Shown: one piece after another, positions 9,702-27,206 of the stretch
Layout of the letters: every line of letters begins with the position of its first letter
Position numbering within the stretch: position 1 is the stretch's first letter
From: Opitutia bacterium UBA5964
GTDB taxonomy: Bacteria > Verrucomicrobiota > Verrucomicrobiia > Opitutales > Coraliomargaritaceae
Reading direction: 5' to 3'
NCBI GenBank assembly: GCA_002430605.1
Contig: DJBY01000033.1
Coordinates: 1 to 35,615 of the forward strand
DNA: 35,615 nucleotides
Position numbers and translations under genes: made by a program
The notes under the pieces: model-generated
What the model was told of the DNA's origin: nothing
What the model saw: only the letters and a program-made list of their open reading frames with translations
Databases searched by the model: none

Positions 9702-9974
9702 CTAGTCGCCGATCTTCGGTGCTCTTTCGAGAACCTTAGTAACGCGCCAGCGCTTGAGCTTGCTAAGAGGACGAGTTTCCATGATCTCAACCTTGTCGCC
9801 AAGAGAGCAGTCATTTGTTTCGTCGTGCACGTGAACCACTGTCTTACGCTTAATTTCCTTACGGTAAAGCGGATGTGGGATCTTGTAGAGGTAAGTGACT
9901 TTGATTGTCTTGTCACCGGAACGGCTAGTTACGGTGCCAATCAGGGACTTACGGGAATTGCGTGTTGCTTCCAT
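9702..9974 (-). CDS. rpsQ: 30S ribosomal protein S17
   Basis: A 90-residue S17, an OB-fold primary binder of the 16S 5' domain. It contains RKSLIGTVTSRSGDKTIKV (8-26), HPLYRKEIKRKTVVHVHDE (35-53) and NDCSLGDKVEIMETRPLSKL (55-74), followed by KRWRVTKVLERA. It lies in the invariant run rplP-rpmC-rpsQ-rplN, 21 nt after rpmC. Nothing about its sequence is unusual. Confidence 0.97.
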   Translation of the reverse strand: MEATRNSRKSLIGTVTSRSGDKTIKVTYLYKIPHPLYRKEIKRKTVVHVHDETNDCSLGDKVEIMETRPLSKLKRWRVTKVLERAPKIGD

Positions 9975-9995
9975 AGTATTAGTCGTCTGTTAAGA

Positions 9996-10202
9996 TTAAG
10001 CAGAGGCCGTAGCCAACTTCTTCTCTTTAAGAATGGTTTCGAGGCGTGCGATTTCGCGACGCAATTGAGTGAATTCGTGCGGGCGCTCAACTTGGCCAGT
10101 CTGCTTACGCAGGCGGAGGTGAACGTGTGCATCGTGCGTGTCGCGTAGCTTCTTTTCAATTTCTACTTCGGACATTTCGCGGATATCTTTTGTGGTGCTC
10201 AT
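9996..10202 (-). CDS. rpmC: 50S ribosomal protein L29
   Basis: A 68-residue L29, a two-helix protein at the polypeptide exit where it helps dock trigger factor and SRP. MSEVEIEKKLRDTHDAHVHL (residues 10-29) and the C-terminal helix with LRREIARLETILKEKK (48-63) match the family. The N-terminus carries about nine residues (MSTTKDIRE) before the usual MSEVE-type start; the inner ATG (residue 10) at 10175 is an alternative start giving 59 residues. Order rplP-rpmC-rpsQ is standard. Confidence 0.94.
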   Translation of the reverse strand: MSTTKDIREMSEVEIEKKLRDTHDAHVHLRLRKQTGQVERPHEFTQLRREIARLETILKEKKLATASA

Positions 10203-10235
10203 ATTAAATGATTCCTTGTGTAATATTTGTTACGC

Positions 10236-10649
10236 TTAGTCTTCGCGAGTCACGAAGCGGCAGTGGAACGGAAGCTTGGTGTCAGCCAGGCGAAGTGCTT
10301 CTTGAGCAGCAGTCTGAGTGCAGCCTGCGATTTCGAAAAGCATTGTGCCGGGGCGGATCACAGCGACCCACTTTTCAACGGAACCCTTACCTTTACCCAT
10401 ACGAGTTTCAGCTGGCTTCTTTGTGACCGGTTTGTGTGGGAAAACACGGATCCAAACTTTACCCTTACGCTTGAGGCTACGTGTCATAGCGACACGAGCA
10501 GCTTCAATTTGTTGGGAAGTCATGCGACCACGAGTGAGGGATTGGATACCGAATTCGCCGAAGGCGAGCGCGTTACACGACTGGGCTGTTCCGTAGATGC
10601 GGCCAGTGTGAACTTTGCGGTATTTTGTGCGTGATGGAAGATATGCCAT
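10236..10649 (-). CDS. rplP: 50S ribosomal protein L16
   Basis: A 137-residue L16, a late-assembling protein near the A-site tRNA and L25/5S. It has the typical PSRTKYRKVHTGR (5-17), QIEAARVAMTRSLKRKGKVW (47-66) and RMGKGKGSVEKWVAVIRPG (83-101), the last including the arginine hydroxylated in E. coli (R83 here). The N-terminus MAYLP replaces the common MLxPKR. It lies 47 nt after rpsC. Confidence 0.97.
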   Translation of the reverse strand: MAYLPSRTKYRKVHTGRIYGTAQSCNALAFGEFGIQSLTRGRMTSQQIEAARVAMTRSLKRKGKVWIRVFPHKPVTKKPAETRMGKGKGSVEKWVAVIRPGTMLFEIAGCTQTAAQEALRLADTKLPFHCRFVTRED

Positions 10650-10696
10650 GGTTCGCTCAGTTTAAATGATTAAAAGTGTCGTAGATGACGGGTGAA

Positions 10697-11329
10697 TTAA
10701 GCTTCGGCTTCCTCGGGAAGACAGATCCAGCATTTCACGCCGATGAGACCATAGACCGTGCTTGCTTCGCTGAAGCCGTAGTTGATGTTGGCACGAAGTG
10801 TCTGAAGAGGCACCTTGCCCTGGTGTTGACGCTCTGTGCGAGCGATATCAGCACCACCGAGACGGCCACCACACTGGATACGAATACCTTCCGCGCCCAT
10901 TGCCATTGTAGTCTGAACGGCGCGCTTCATCGCACGGCGGAAAGCGATACGACGCTCAAGTTGAAGGGCCACGTTCTCAGCAACAAGTTGAGCTGAGAGG
11001 TCTGGACGCTTCACTTCTTGAATGTCGAGCATGATCTCCTTCTTGACGACCTTAGCGAGGCCATCCTTCAGTTTGTCGAGCTCTGCACCTTTACGGCCGA
11101 TAACAACACCAGGCCGAGCAGTAAATATCTTCACACGGATACGGCCGGAGGCACGCTCGATAAAGATACGAGGCACGGATGCATAACGCAGATTGCTCGT
11201 GAGAAATTTACGAATTTCGTAGTCTTCTTTAATGAAGCCTGGAAATTCTTGCTTAGACGCATACCAGCGTGAATCCCAGTCGCGGGTTACTGCAAGGCGG
11301 AAGCCGGTTGGATGAACTTTCTGTCCCAT
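10697..11329 (-). CDS. rpsC: 30S ribosomal protein S3
   Basis: A 210-residue S3, forming the mRNA entry tunnel with S4 and S5. It starts MGQKVHPTGFRLAVTRDWDS, has the type-II KH domain (about 40-110) with the GVVIGRKGAELDKLK loop (74-88), and the C-terminal S3 domain with EGIRIQCGGRLGGADIARTE. Length is at the short end for the family. It is in its standard place, 23 nt after rplV. Confidence 0.97.
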   Translation of the reverse strand: MGQKVHPTGFRLAVTRDWDSRWYASKQEFPGFIKEDYEIRKFLTSNLRYASVPRIFIERASGRIRVKIFTARPGVVIGRKGAELDKLKDGLAKVVKKEIMLDIQEVKRPDLSAQLVAENVALQLERRIAFRRAMKRAVQTTMAMGAEGIRIQCGGRLGGADIARTERQHQGKVPLQTLRANINYGFSEASTVYGLIGVKCWICLPEEAEA

Positions 11330-11352
11330 AATAAAATCGGTGTCGTGTTAAC

Positions 11353-11688
11353 TTAGGCTTCGTCTGTGAGGACGATACGGATGTTGCTTGTGGCCTTCTT
11401 GTAAGGATGCGCGGAACCGCGAGCTGCGGGGCGAAAACGCTTAAACGTAGGACCTTGCTCAACGACTGCAGACTGAATTGTGAGTGCATCCGATGATAGG
11501 TTGTTATTGTTTTCCGCGTTGGCGATTGCCGACTGAAGCGTTTTGCTGACGAGACGAGCTGACTTGCGCGGAATAAAGCGCAAGATTTCGACTGCTTCGG
11601 CAGCATTACGGCCTTGGATGGCACGGGTGATATCGCGCACCTTGCGGGGCGACATACGGGCGTATTTGGTATAGGCTTGGACCTGCAT
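11353..11688 (-). CDS. rplV: 50S ribosomal protein L22
   Basis: A 111-residue L22, lining the exit tunnel and its constriction. MQVQAYTKYARMSPRKVRDI at the start and the loop RFRPAARGSAHPYKKATSNI (80-99) that reaches into the tunnel are diagnostic. It begins only 5 nt after the stop codon of the inserted secreted-protein gene, and no Shine-Dalgarno sequence is apparent, so its translation may depend on ribosomes finishing that gene. In nearly all bacteria it directly follows rpsS. Confidence 0.97.
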   Translation of the reverse strand: MQVQAYTKYARMSPRKVRDITRAIQGRNAAEAVEILRFIPRKSARLVSKTLQSAIANAENNNNLSSDALTIQSAVVEQGPTFKRFRPAARGSAHPYKKATSNIRIVLTDEA

Positions 11689-11693
11689 GAGAT

Positions 11694-12068
11694 TCAGCTG
11701 TTTTGAAGTGTTTTTACGCGGGCAATGTCTCCCGCTTGAATGGTGGAGTCGTCGACCAGCTCAAGGATAAGTCCTGCGGAGCGGTCGCTTCTAGATTCGA
11801 TAATAATCAATTCGCCGATCGATTGTGCACCGCGTGATACGCGGCATACCATTCCGAGGCGCATGCCTTGCTCAAGTCCGCCGTCAAGAATGACGACGTC
11901 TGCGGCAAGGGCAGGAACTACTGTCGAGACAGTAGCTGCGTTCGGGCTGTAGATCGACTCTTTGACGAAAGCGGGAACTTCCGCACGCACAACGCTACCG
12001 GCAACCAGTGCTCCGAAAAGGAACAGGCTAGCGAGCTTTGAGTGGCGTTGTGCGGACAAAAGGTGCAT
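11694..12068 (-). CDS. small exported protein of unknown function inserted in the ribosomal operon
   Basis: 124 residues. A basic start (MHLLSAQRHSK) and a hydrophobic core (about 12-27, LASLFLFGALVAGSVV) followed by VRA-E suggest a Sec signal peptide cleaved after A29, leaving about 95 residues outside the cytoplasm. The mature part ends in a beta-rich stretch (about 57-120) with spaced G/D and V/I residues: LDGGLEQGMRLGMVCRVSRG, SIGELIIIESRSDRSAGLIL and IQAGDIARV. This pattern resembles the small beta-barrel seen at the C-terminus of FlgT-like proteins, but that is an impression only. It sits between rpsS (19 nt) and rplV (5 nt), same strand, so it should be co-expressed with ribosomal proteins. 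Function unknown; a frame this well placed, with a full signal peptide, is unlikely to be chance. Confidence 0.85.
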   Translation of the reverse strand: MHLLSAQRHSKLASLFLFGALVAGSVVRAEVPAFVKESIYSPNAATVSTVVPALAADVVILDGGLEQGMRLGMVCRVSRGAQSIGELIIIESRSDRSAGLILELVDDSTIQAGDIARVKTLQNS

Positions 12069-12087
12069 TACGTAATAAGAGGTTTAC

Positions 12088-12354
12088 TTATTTACTGGCG
12101 GCCTGGTGGCCCTTGAACGTGCGAGTTGGCGAGAACTCTCCGAGTTTGTGGCCAACCATATTCTCAGTCACATAAACGGGCAGAAAGCTGCGACCATTGT
12201 GGACGTTGAGGTTGAGCCCGACAAAGTCAGGAGTGATCGTCGAACGACGAGACCAAGTTTGGATCGGTTTGCGATCGTTGCTTGCCTGAGCCACAGTTAC
12301 CTTTTTGGCAAGATGCGGATCTACAAAGAAACCTTTTTTAATTGAACGAGACAT
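12088..12354 (-). CDS. rpsS: 30S ribosomal protein S19
   Basis: An 88-residue S19, in the 30S head next to S13. It starts MSRSIKKGFFVDPHLAKKV, has TWSRRSTITPDFVGLNLNVH (33-52) and VTENMVGHKLGEFSPTRTFK (62-81), then GH. The order rplB-rpsS is standard (12 nt gap), but the next gene is the small exported protein and not rplV. Confidence 0.97.
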   Translation of the reverse strand: MSRSIKKGFFVDPHLAKKVTVAQASNDRKPIQTWSRRSTITPDFVGLNLNVHNGRSFLPVYVTENMVGHKLGEFSPTRTFKGHQAASK

Positions 12355-12366
12355 AGCTAAGAGAGT

Positions 12367-13215
12367 TTACTTTTTTTTCTTGAGCTGACGACCGTTACGA
12401 CGAACGAGAATCTGCGAATTAGTTGGATTGGTCTTCTTGCGAGTCGGGAATCCCTTAGAGAGCTGGCCCCAAGGAGACTGTGGGTGACCACCACCAGAGG
12501 TGCGGCCTTCACCACCACCCATAGGGTGATCGACAGGATTCATCGCAACGCCACGAACGCGTGGGCGACGTCCGAGCCAGCGATTACGACCAGCTTTACC
12601 TAAGCTCTGTCCGCCGTGCTCGTGATTGCCGACTTCACCGATTGTTGCACGGCAACGAGAGTTGAGGAAACGAATTTCACCGGAAGGCATCTTCACAGTC
12701 GCACGATCGCCATCAATCGAAATAAGCTGAGCCGATTGACCAGCAGAGCGGGCGATTTGAGCGCCACGGCCTGGGTGTAATTCGATTGCGTGAATCTTAG
12801 TTGCTGGCGGGATCACTGCCAGAGGCATGCTGAAACCGGGAGAAAACTCGACGCGAATGCTGGAGTTGATGAGCTTGTCGCCAGCCTTGACACCGCGAGG
12901 GGCAAGGATGTAGCGCTTTTCACCATCCGCATAAGCGAGCAGAGCAATGTTAGCCGAGCGATTCGGATCATACTCGATTGCCTGCACGTTCGCTGGGATG
13001 TCCAACTTATCGCGACGGAAGTCGATGATACGGTAAGCGCGCTTGTGACCACCACCACGACGACGAGAAGTGATACGGCCGTAGCAATTACGTCCCTTCT
13101 TCTTGTGGTTGTAAGTCGTGAGCAGGCGCTCAGGCTTTTTCTTGGAGACGTCGGCTTTGTTTCGGATGAGGAAACGAGTGCCTGGAGTCAAAGGTCTGGA
13201 TTTTACGAGTGCCAT
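12367..13215 (-). CDS. rplB: 50S ribosomal protein L2
   Basis: A 282-residue L2, needed for subunit association and peptidyl transferase function. The N-terminal domain shows GRNCYGRITSRRRGGGHKRA (41-60) and the C-terminal domain AMNPVDHPMGGGEGRTSGGG (224-243), where H230 corresponds to the functionally important H229 of E. coli. The end is strongly basic (VRRNGRQLKKKK). It lies between rplW (21 nt) and rpsS (12 nt) in the S10 operon order. Confidence 0.98.
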   Translation of the reverse strand: MALVKSRPLTPGTRFLIRNKADVSKKKPERLLTTYNHKKKGRNCYGRITSRRRGGGHKRAYRIIDFRRDKLDIPANVQAIEYDPNRSANIALLAYADGEKRYILAPRGVKAGDKLINSSIRVEFSPGFSMPLAVIPPATKIHAIELHPGRGAQIARSAGQSAQLISIDGDRATVKMPSGEIRFLNSRCRATIGEVGNHEHGGQSLGKAGRNRWLGRRPRVRGVAMNPVDHPMGGGEGRTSGGGHPQSPWGQLSKGFPTRKKTNPTNSQILVRRNGRQLKKKK

Positions 13216-13236
13216 GATATTTAGGTCTCTTTCGTC

Positions 13237-13527
13237 TTAGACGAGTTCGATCTTATCTCCTTCCTTAAGGCTAACAATGGCCTTTTTCAGGCCACCTTTA
13301 GTCCCTGGACGACCACCACGTGAGCGGTCTGTCTTAGCTTTAGGCTTTCTGTTAAGAATGTTTACTTTGGTTACTGATACGTTGAATACCTTCTCCACTG
13401 CACGAGCGACTTCCTTGCGGTTTGCGCGAGGGTTCACTTCGAAAGTGTATTGGTTCAAGTTAGCGGCAAGGTTTGCAGCTTTCTCAGTAACGCGGAATTC
13501 GCGTAGAATAGTATTTGCAATAATCAT
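13237..13527 (-). CDS. rplW: 50S ribosomal protein L23
   Basis: A 96-residue L23, at the tunnel exit, the main docking point for trigger factor and SRP. It has ILREFRVTEKAANLAANLNQ (7-26), YTFEVNPRANRKEVARAVEK (27-46) and the loop LNRKPKAKTDRSRGGRPG. The rplD stop and the rplW start share one base (TAATG at 13525-13529), so translation of the two is very likely coupled. Confidence 0.97.
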   Translation of the reverse strand: MIIANTILREFRVTEKAANLAANLNQYTFEVNPRANRKEVARAVEKVFNVSVTKVNILNRKPKAKTDRSRGGRPGTKGGLKKAIVSLKEGDKIELV

Positions 13528-14162
13528 TACTTACTTCCGTTTGCACGAGCGATGATAGTTTCGATGCCCTTAGCGCTCACAATAATGTGGCGGTAGCGGA
13601 CAACATCGAGAGTGCTGAGGTTACCTGCTTCAGCGAGGGAAAGTCCATCGATGTTGCGAGCAGCCAGTGCAGCATTAGTTTCAAAAGCATCATCGATGAT
13701 CAAGACCTTGCCGTGCTTAGGAAGCACAGCGGTGAGGACCTGATTGAAAAGCTTCGTCTTAGGCTCCTTTACTTCGAACGCCTCGATTACAGAAATTCCA
13801 CCATCTATTGCGCGATTGAAAAGCGCACGTCTGAAAGCGAGTGCCTTCATCTTGGTGTTAATCTTTTGTGAGTAGTCGCGTGGCTTTGGTCCGTGCGCAA
13901 CACCACCATGGCGTTGATGCGGAACGCGGCGCGAACCCTGACGAGCGGTGCCACTTCCCTTTTGACGGAAAAGCTTCTTACCAGAACCGCTCACTTCAGC
14001 GCGTGTCTTGGTGCAAGCATTGCCTTGGCGAAGATTCGCCTGGTGTGCGATGACTACCTGACGAAGAGCAGCGATGCCCTTATCGTCGGTGAAAGCGGGA
14101 AACGCTGAGAATTCCTTCTCTTCGCTCTTAGTCCCGTCAGCTGTATATACATTAAGTTTCAT
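13527..14162 (-). CDS. rplD: 50S ribosomal protein L4
   Basis: A 211-residue L4, whose loop forms part of the exit-tunnel constriction; in E. coli it also represses the S10 operon. The tunnel loop is clear: TRAEVSGSGKKLFRQKGSGT (53-72) then ARQGSRRVPHQRHGGVAHGP (73-92). The C-terminal part (VRYRHIIVSAKGIETI) is also typical. It begins 18 nt after rplC and overlaps the rplW start by one base. Confidence 0.97.
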   Translation of the reverse strand: MKLNVYTADGTKSEEKEFSAFPAFTDDKGIAALRQVVIAHQANLRQGNACTKTRAEVSGSGKKLFRQKGSGTARQGSRRVPHQRHGGVAHGPKPRDYSQKINTKMKALAFRRALFNRAIDGGISVIEAFEVKEPKTKLFNQVLTAVLPKHGKVLIIDDAFETNAALAARNIDGLSLAEAGNLSTLDVVRYRHIIVSAKGIETIIARANGSK

Positions 14163-14180
14163 CTTAGTATGTCCCTTCGA

Positions 14181-14825
14181 TTACGCCTTAGAGGCTTTTG
14201 TTTTAATCGCAGTGCGGACGGTGACAAGGCCACCACGTGAGCCAGGAATGCTGCCCTTAACAAGGATCAGATTCTTTTCGGCAATCACTTTAACAATTAC
14301 AAGGTTTTGAACAGTGCGCTGAACGTCACCCATGTGACCTGGCATTTTCTTACCCTTGATAACGTGGCCGGGCCACTGACACATGCCATAAGAACCACCA
14401 CGGCGGTGGAACATGGAACCGTGGGATGCAGGACCACCAGCGAAACCGTAGCGCTTCACAACACCTTGGAACCCGCGTCCCTTGGATGTAGCGATGACGT
14501 CGATTTTCTGGCCAGCTTCAAAGTGCTCAACCGTCAGCACATCGCCGAGATTGATTTCAGTTTCACCATTGGTGCGGAACTCACTGAGTTCTGCGACCGG
14601 CTCAACTCCAGCTTTTTTGAAGTGTCCAAGAGCAGCCTTAGTCAGGCGGTGCTCTTTTTGCTGACGGAAGCCAATTTGAATGGCGTCATATCCGTCCTTC
14701 TCAGTCGACTTGACCTGCGTGACCGGGCAAGGACCTGCTTCGATGACAGTAACAGGGATCAAACGATTTGCATCGTCGAATACCTGCGTCATACCTATCT
14801 TTTTACCAAGTAGGGCTATGTTCAT
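14181..14825 (-). CDS. rplC: 50S ribosomal protein L3
   Basis: A 214-residue L3, an assembly initiator whose loop reaches the peptidyl transferase centre. It begins MNIALLGKKIGMTQVFDDAN and contains ATSKGRGFQGVVKRYGFAGG (about 132-151), HGSMFHRRGGSYG and KKMPGHMG. It is the first gene of the S10 transcription unit here, because rpsJ is separated from it by a terminator and a 518-nt non-coding region. No Shine-Dalgarno is visible; a hairpin ends about 11 nt before the start codon. Confidence 0.97.
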   Translation of the reverse strand: MNIALLGKKIGMTQVFDDANRLIPVTVIEAGPCPVTQVKSTEKDGYDAIQIGFRQQKEHRLTKAALGHFKKAGVEPVAELSEFRTNGETEINLGDVLTVEHFEAGQKIDVIATSKGRGFQGVVKRYGFAGGPASHGSMFHRRGGSYGMCQWPGHVIKGKKMPGHMGDVQRTVQNLVIVKVIAEKNLILVKGSIPGSRGGLVTVRTAIKTKASKA

Positions 14826-14836
14826 AATACTAATAG

Positions 14837-14871
14837 GCAGGTGGAGCGGAGTGCTCCGTTGCGTGACCTGC
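14837..14871 (-). promoter_or_regulatory. structured leader element immediately upstream of rplC
   Basis: Two nested inverted repeats: an outer 6-bp stem GCAGGT / ACCTGC and an inner 5-bp stem CGGAG / CTCCG. The structure ends 11 nt before the rplC ATG, so it could affect ribosome access. In E. coli the S10 leader is the target of L4 repression; here rpsJ is in another unit, so an L4- or L3-responsive element would be expected in this position. No U-run follows it, so it is not a classic terminator. Confidence 0.45.
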
Positions 14872-15017
14872 GTTAGTGGTTAAAATAAAATGTGATTTAC
14901 CGCCTCAAATGGGAAGCGAGCGACGGAAAAAAGAGTTAAATCTCAGCTCCGTCAACCCCCTATTTCGAAAAAATGCATTATTTTTCAAAGCGGTGCACTT
15001 TTAACACCCAAAAGCAC

Positions 15018-15032
15018 GAAAGTCCGCGAAAA
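15018..15032. repeat. 15-nt repeat shared with the tuf upstream region (copy 1)
   Basis: GAAAGTCCGCGAAAA occurs here and again, identical, at 31799-31813. Nearby, 14984-15009 resembles 31846-31876, and CCGCGAAAAGCCG occurs at both 15024-15036 and 31907-31919. Both places are upstream of translation operons. This may be a dispersed intergenic repeat or a shared control sequence. Confidence 0.5.
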
Positions 15033-15041
15033 GCCGCAGCC

Positions 15042-15070
15042 TCTATAAGTACTGTAGACCTTTATGTAGA
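15042..15070 (-). promoter_or_regulatory. candidate promoter for the rplC (S10) operon
   Basis: On the minus strand TCTACA (15070-15065) and TATAGA (15047-15042) are separated by exactly 17 nt; each matches the sigma-70 consensus at 4 of 6 positions. It lies downstream of the rpsJ terminator and upstream of rplC, where a promoter is needed. Transcription would start near 15035. This is a consensus match by eye only. Confidence 0.4.
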
Positions 15071-15290
15071 TCGACACGAGATATACTATCAGCGGGATCA
15101 TCAACCGATTCCCTTCTTCGGAAAAATTCGGCAATAACACTCCTGCATGCACAGCAACTAACGTCTACGGCCGACACGCGCGAGCAGATCCCGCATATTA
15201 TATGCCGCCCTACCATACGAAATACTCAACCTTGCTACATCCACAGGACGCAGAAGGTACTCATTTCCTAGAGATTGCCTCTAGACACGA

Positions 15291-15324
15291 AAAAGCCCGC
15301 GACTCTTGCGAGCGGCGGGCTTTT
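15291..15324 (-). terminator. Rho-independent terminator after rpsJ
   Basis: The inverted repeat AAAAGCCCGC ... GCGGGCTTTT, with an inner CTC / GAG stem and TTGC loop, starts 20 nt after the rpsJ stop codon. On the minus strand the stem is followed by TTTTTCG. It closes the str operon and separates rpsJ from the S10 genes. The A/T flanks make it nearly symmetrical, but no gene approaches from the other side. Confidence 0.85.
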
Positions 15325-15343
15325 GAAAATTTCAGCGAATTAA

Positions 15344-15652
15344 CTAAACGTTGATCGAGATATCAACACCAGCTGGGAGGTTGAGCTTTTTGAGCTCGTC
15401 CACTGTGGCAGAGGTTGGCTCGATGATGTCAATCAAGCGCTTGTGTGTGCGGACTTCGAATTGGTCCATAGACTTTTTGTTAACGTGCGGAGAACGGTTC
15501 ACTGTGAGCTTGCCGATGTGAGTCGGAAGCGGCACAGGGCCGGAAACGCGTGCGCCTGAGCGCTTTGCTGTTTCAACGATGTCTGTTGCAGACTGGTCGA
15601 TGACGCGATAATCGAAGCCTTTTAGGCGGATACGGATACGTTGTTTGCTCAT
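15344..15652 (-). CDS. rpsJ: 30S ribosomal protein S10 (NusE)
   Basis: A 102-residue S10, in the 30S head, also the NusE factor that links NusG to the ribosome and works in antitermination. It starts MSKQRIRIRLKGFDYRVIDQ and has SGPVPLPTHIGKLTVNRSPH (37-56) and FEVRTHKRLIDII (65-77). It normally heads the S10 operon; here it is last in the str operon, 82 nt after fusA, and is cut off from rplC by a terminator. Confidence 0.97.
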   Translation of the reverse strand: MSKQRIRIRLKGFDYRVIDQSATDIVETAKRSGARVSGPVPLPTHIGKLTVNRSPHVNKKSMDQFEVRTHKRLIDIIEPTSATVDELKKLNLPAGVDISINV

Positions 15653-15734
15653 ATATTTAGTTTGGTTAAGTTATGTGATGTTTGAAAAAACGAAGGGAGA
15701 TTAAGTTGAAGAGTATGTTTAAGAACGCCTAAGG

Positions 15735-17882
<2,148 letters not shown>

Positions 17883-17926
17883 TGAAATGGACTGGAAAAG
17901 AACAGGGGGCGAAGCAGGAACCGAAA

Positions 17927-18400
<474 letters not shown>

Positions 18401-18427
18401 AATAAAATACGTTTAATGATTAATCCG

Positions 18428-18808
18428 TTAGTTAGCGACCTTAGGACGCTTAACGCCGTATTTAGAACGGCTACGGCGGCGCTTTTCAACACCAACACAG
18501 TCAAGTGTACCACGCACGATGTGGTAACGAACACCAGGAAGATCCTTCACACGACCCCCGCGAACGAGGACGATGCTGTGCTCCTGAAGATTATGACCTT
18601 CATCAGGAATGTAAGCGATGACTTCGATTCCATTAGTTAGACGAACCTTTGCCACCTTACGGATAGCGGAATTCGGCTTTTTAGGTGTGCGTGTCATGAC
18701 CTGGACACAGACGCCGCGGCGGAATGGATTAGCGCGAAGTGCTGGTGACTTCGTCTTCTCCTTCTGCACAATACGCGGATTGCGGACGAGTTGATTAATT
18801 GTAGGCAT
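18428..18808 (-). CDS. rpsL: 30S ribosomal protein S12
   Basis: A 126-residue S12, part of the decoding centre. The ATG at 18808 gives the family start MPTINQLVRN; the frame is open upstream to 18874 but that 22-residue stretch has no S12 character and lies in the leader. TPKKPNSA (41-48) and GGRVKDLPG (84-92) are unchanged, including both lysines where streptomycin resistance arises and D89, the usual methylthiolation site. The ribosome should therefore be streptomycin-sensitive as far as S12 goes. First gene of the str operon; no Shine-Dalgarno is visible. Confidence 0.97.
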   Translation of the reverse strand: MPTINQLVRNPRIVQKEKTKSPALRANPFRRGVCVQVMTRTPKKPNSAIRKVAKVRLTNGIEVIAYIPDEGHNLQEHSIVLVRGGRVKDLPGVRYHIVRGTLDCVGVEKRRRSRSKYGVKRPKVAN

Positions 18809-18912
18809 TGAAAAATTTGAATCGCTGGATTTTGAGAAAGACGGCGAAAGTAGCGCTTTGAAAAAGCTGTGCAAGAATTAATCTTGATTTTTTTCGCGAT
18901 CCGACTGGCGAC

Positions 18913-18918
18913 ATTATA
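18913..18918 (-). promoter_or_regulatory. candidate -10 element of the str operon promoter
   Basis: A perfect TATAAT is found on the minus strand in the rpoC-rpsL spacer, 25 nt downstream of the rpoC terminator stem and about 100 nt before rpsL. The -35 region 17-18 nt upstream (around CTTATC) is a poor match. An A/T-rich region with a second, weaker candidate (TTGCAC-16-TACTTT) lies nearer the gene. Confidence 0.5.
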
Positions 18919-18942
18919 TGATTGTTTGATTGAGAGATAAGA

Positions 18943-18974
18943 AGAGGCGAGCGGCATTTGATCCGCCCGCCTCT
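18943..18974 (-). terminator. terminator hairpin after rpoC
   Basis: Eighteen nt beyond the rpoC stop codon the minus strand can form a 12-bp stem, AGAGGCGGGCGG with CCGCTCGCCTCT (one G-U pair), closing an 8-nt loop ATCAAATG. It is followed by TCTTATCTCTC, which is only moderately U-rich, so termination may be partial or assisted. It separates the rpoBC unit from the str operon. Confidence 0.75.
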
Positions 18975-18992
18975 GTAAAGGATTGAAACGGT

Positions 18993-23210
<4,218 letters not shown>

Positions 23211-23251
23211 TAATAAAAACCTTTTTTGAAATTTGCGTTTAAACGATACTC

Positions 23252-27040
<3,789 letters not shown>

Positions 27041-27106
27041 AGAGCGGATGTCCGATGACGGTTAAAAAGAGTGTGAGGACTAACATGTGCCGACCTAGTG
27101 ACGGCG

Positions 27107-27162
27107 AAAAGACAAAAACAGCTAGGCGATACTCACCCGATTTGGATGAGCTCACCTAACTG
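27107..27162 (-). terminator. attenuator-like terminator between rplL and rpoB
   Basis: On the minus strand CAGTTAGG pairs with CCTAGCTG (8 bp, one G-U) and, inside it, CTCATCC pairs with GGGTGAG (7 bp, one G-U), with a short internal loop. The stem is followed directly by TTTTTGTCTTTT. This is a good intrinsic terminator in the 166-nt rplL-rpoB spacer. E. coli has a partial terminator in the same place, which sets the ratio of ribosomal protein to RNA polymerase; partial read-through is expected here since rpoB has no evident promoter of its own. Confidence 0.75.
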
Positions 27163-27206
27163 TGGAAATTGTGGGCTATTGAATATGAGCTGGGATGAGT
27201 ATCCGA

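Larger units (their letters stand above)
14826..15343 (-). other. 518-nt non-coding region between rpsJ and rplC
   Basis: No credible gene is seen here on either strand. From the rpsJ side it holds the rpsJ terminator (15291-15324), about 220 nt with no recognisable feature, a candidate promoter (15042-15070), a short repeat shared with the region upstream of the tuf operon (15018-15036 and 14984-15009), and a hairpin just ahead of rplC (14837-14871). The leader of the S10 operon therefore probably runs for about 210 nt. Confidence 0.8.

Noticed and set aside
18809..18874. Upstream extension of rpsL
   Set aside because: Non-conserved residues in the operon leader; MPTINQL at 18808 is the normal S12 start.
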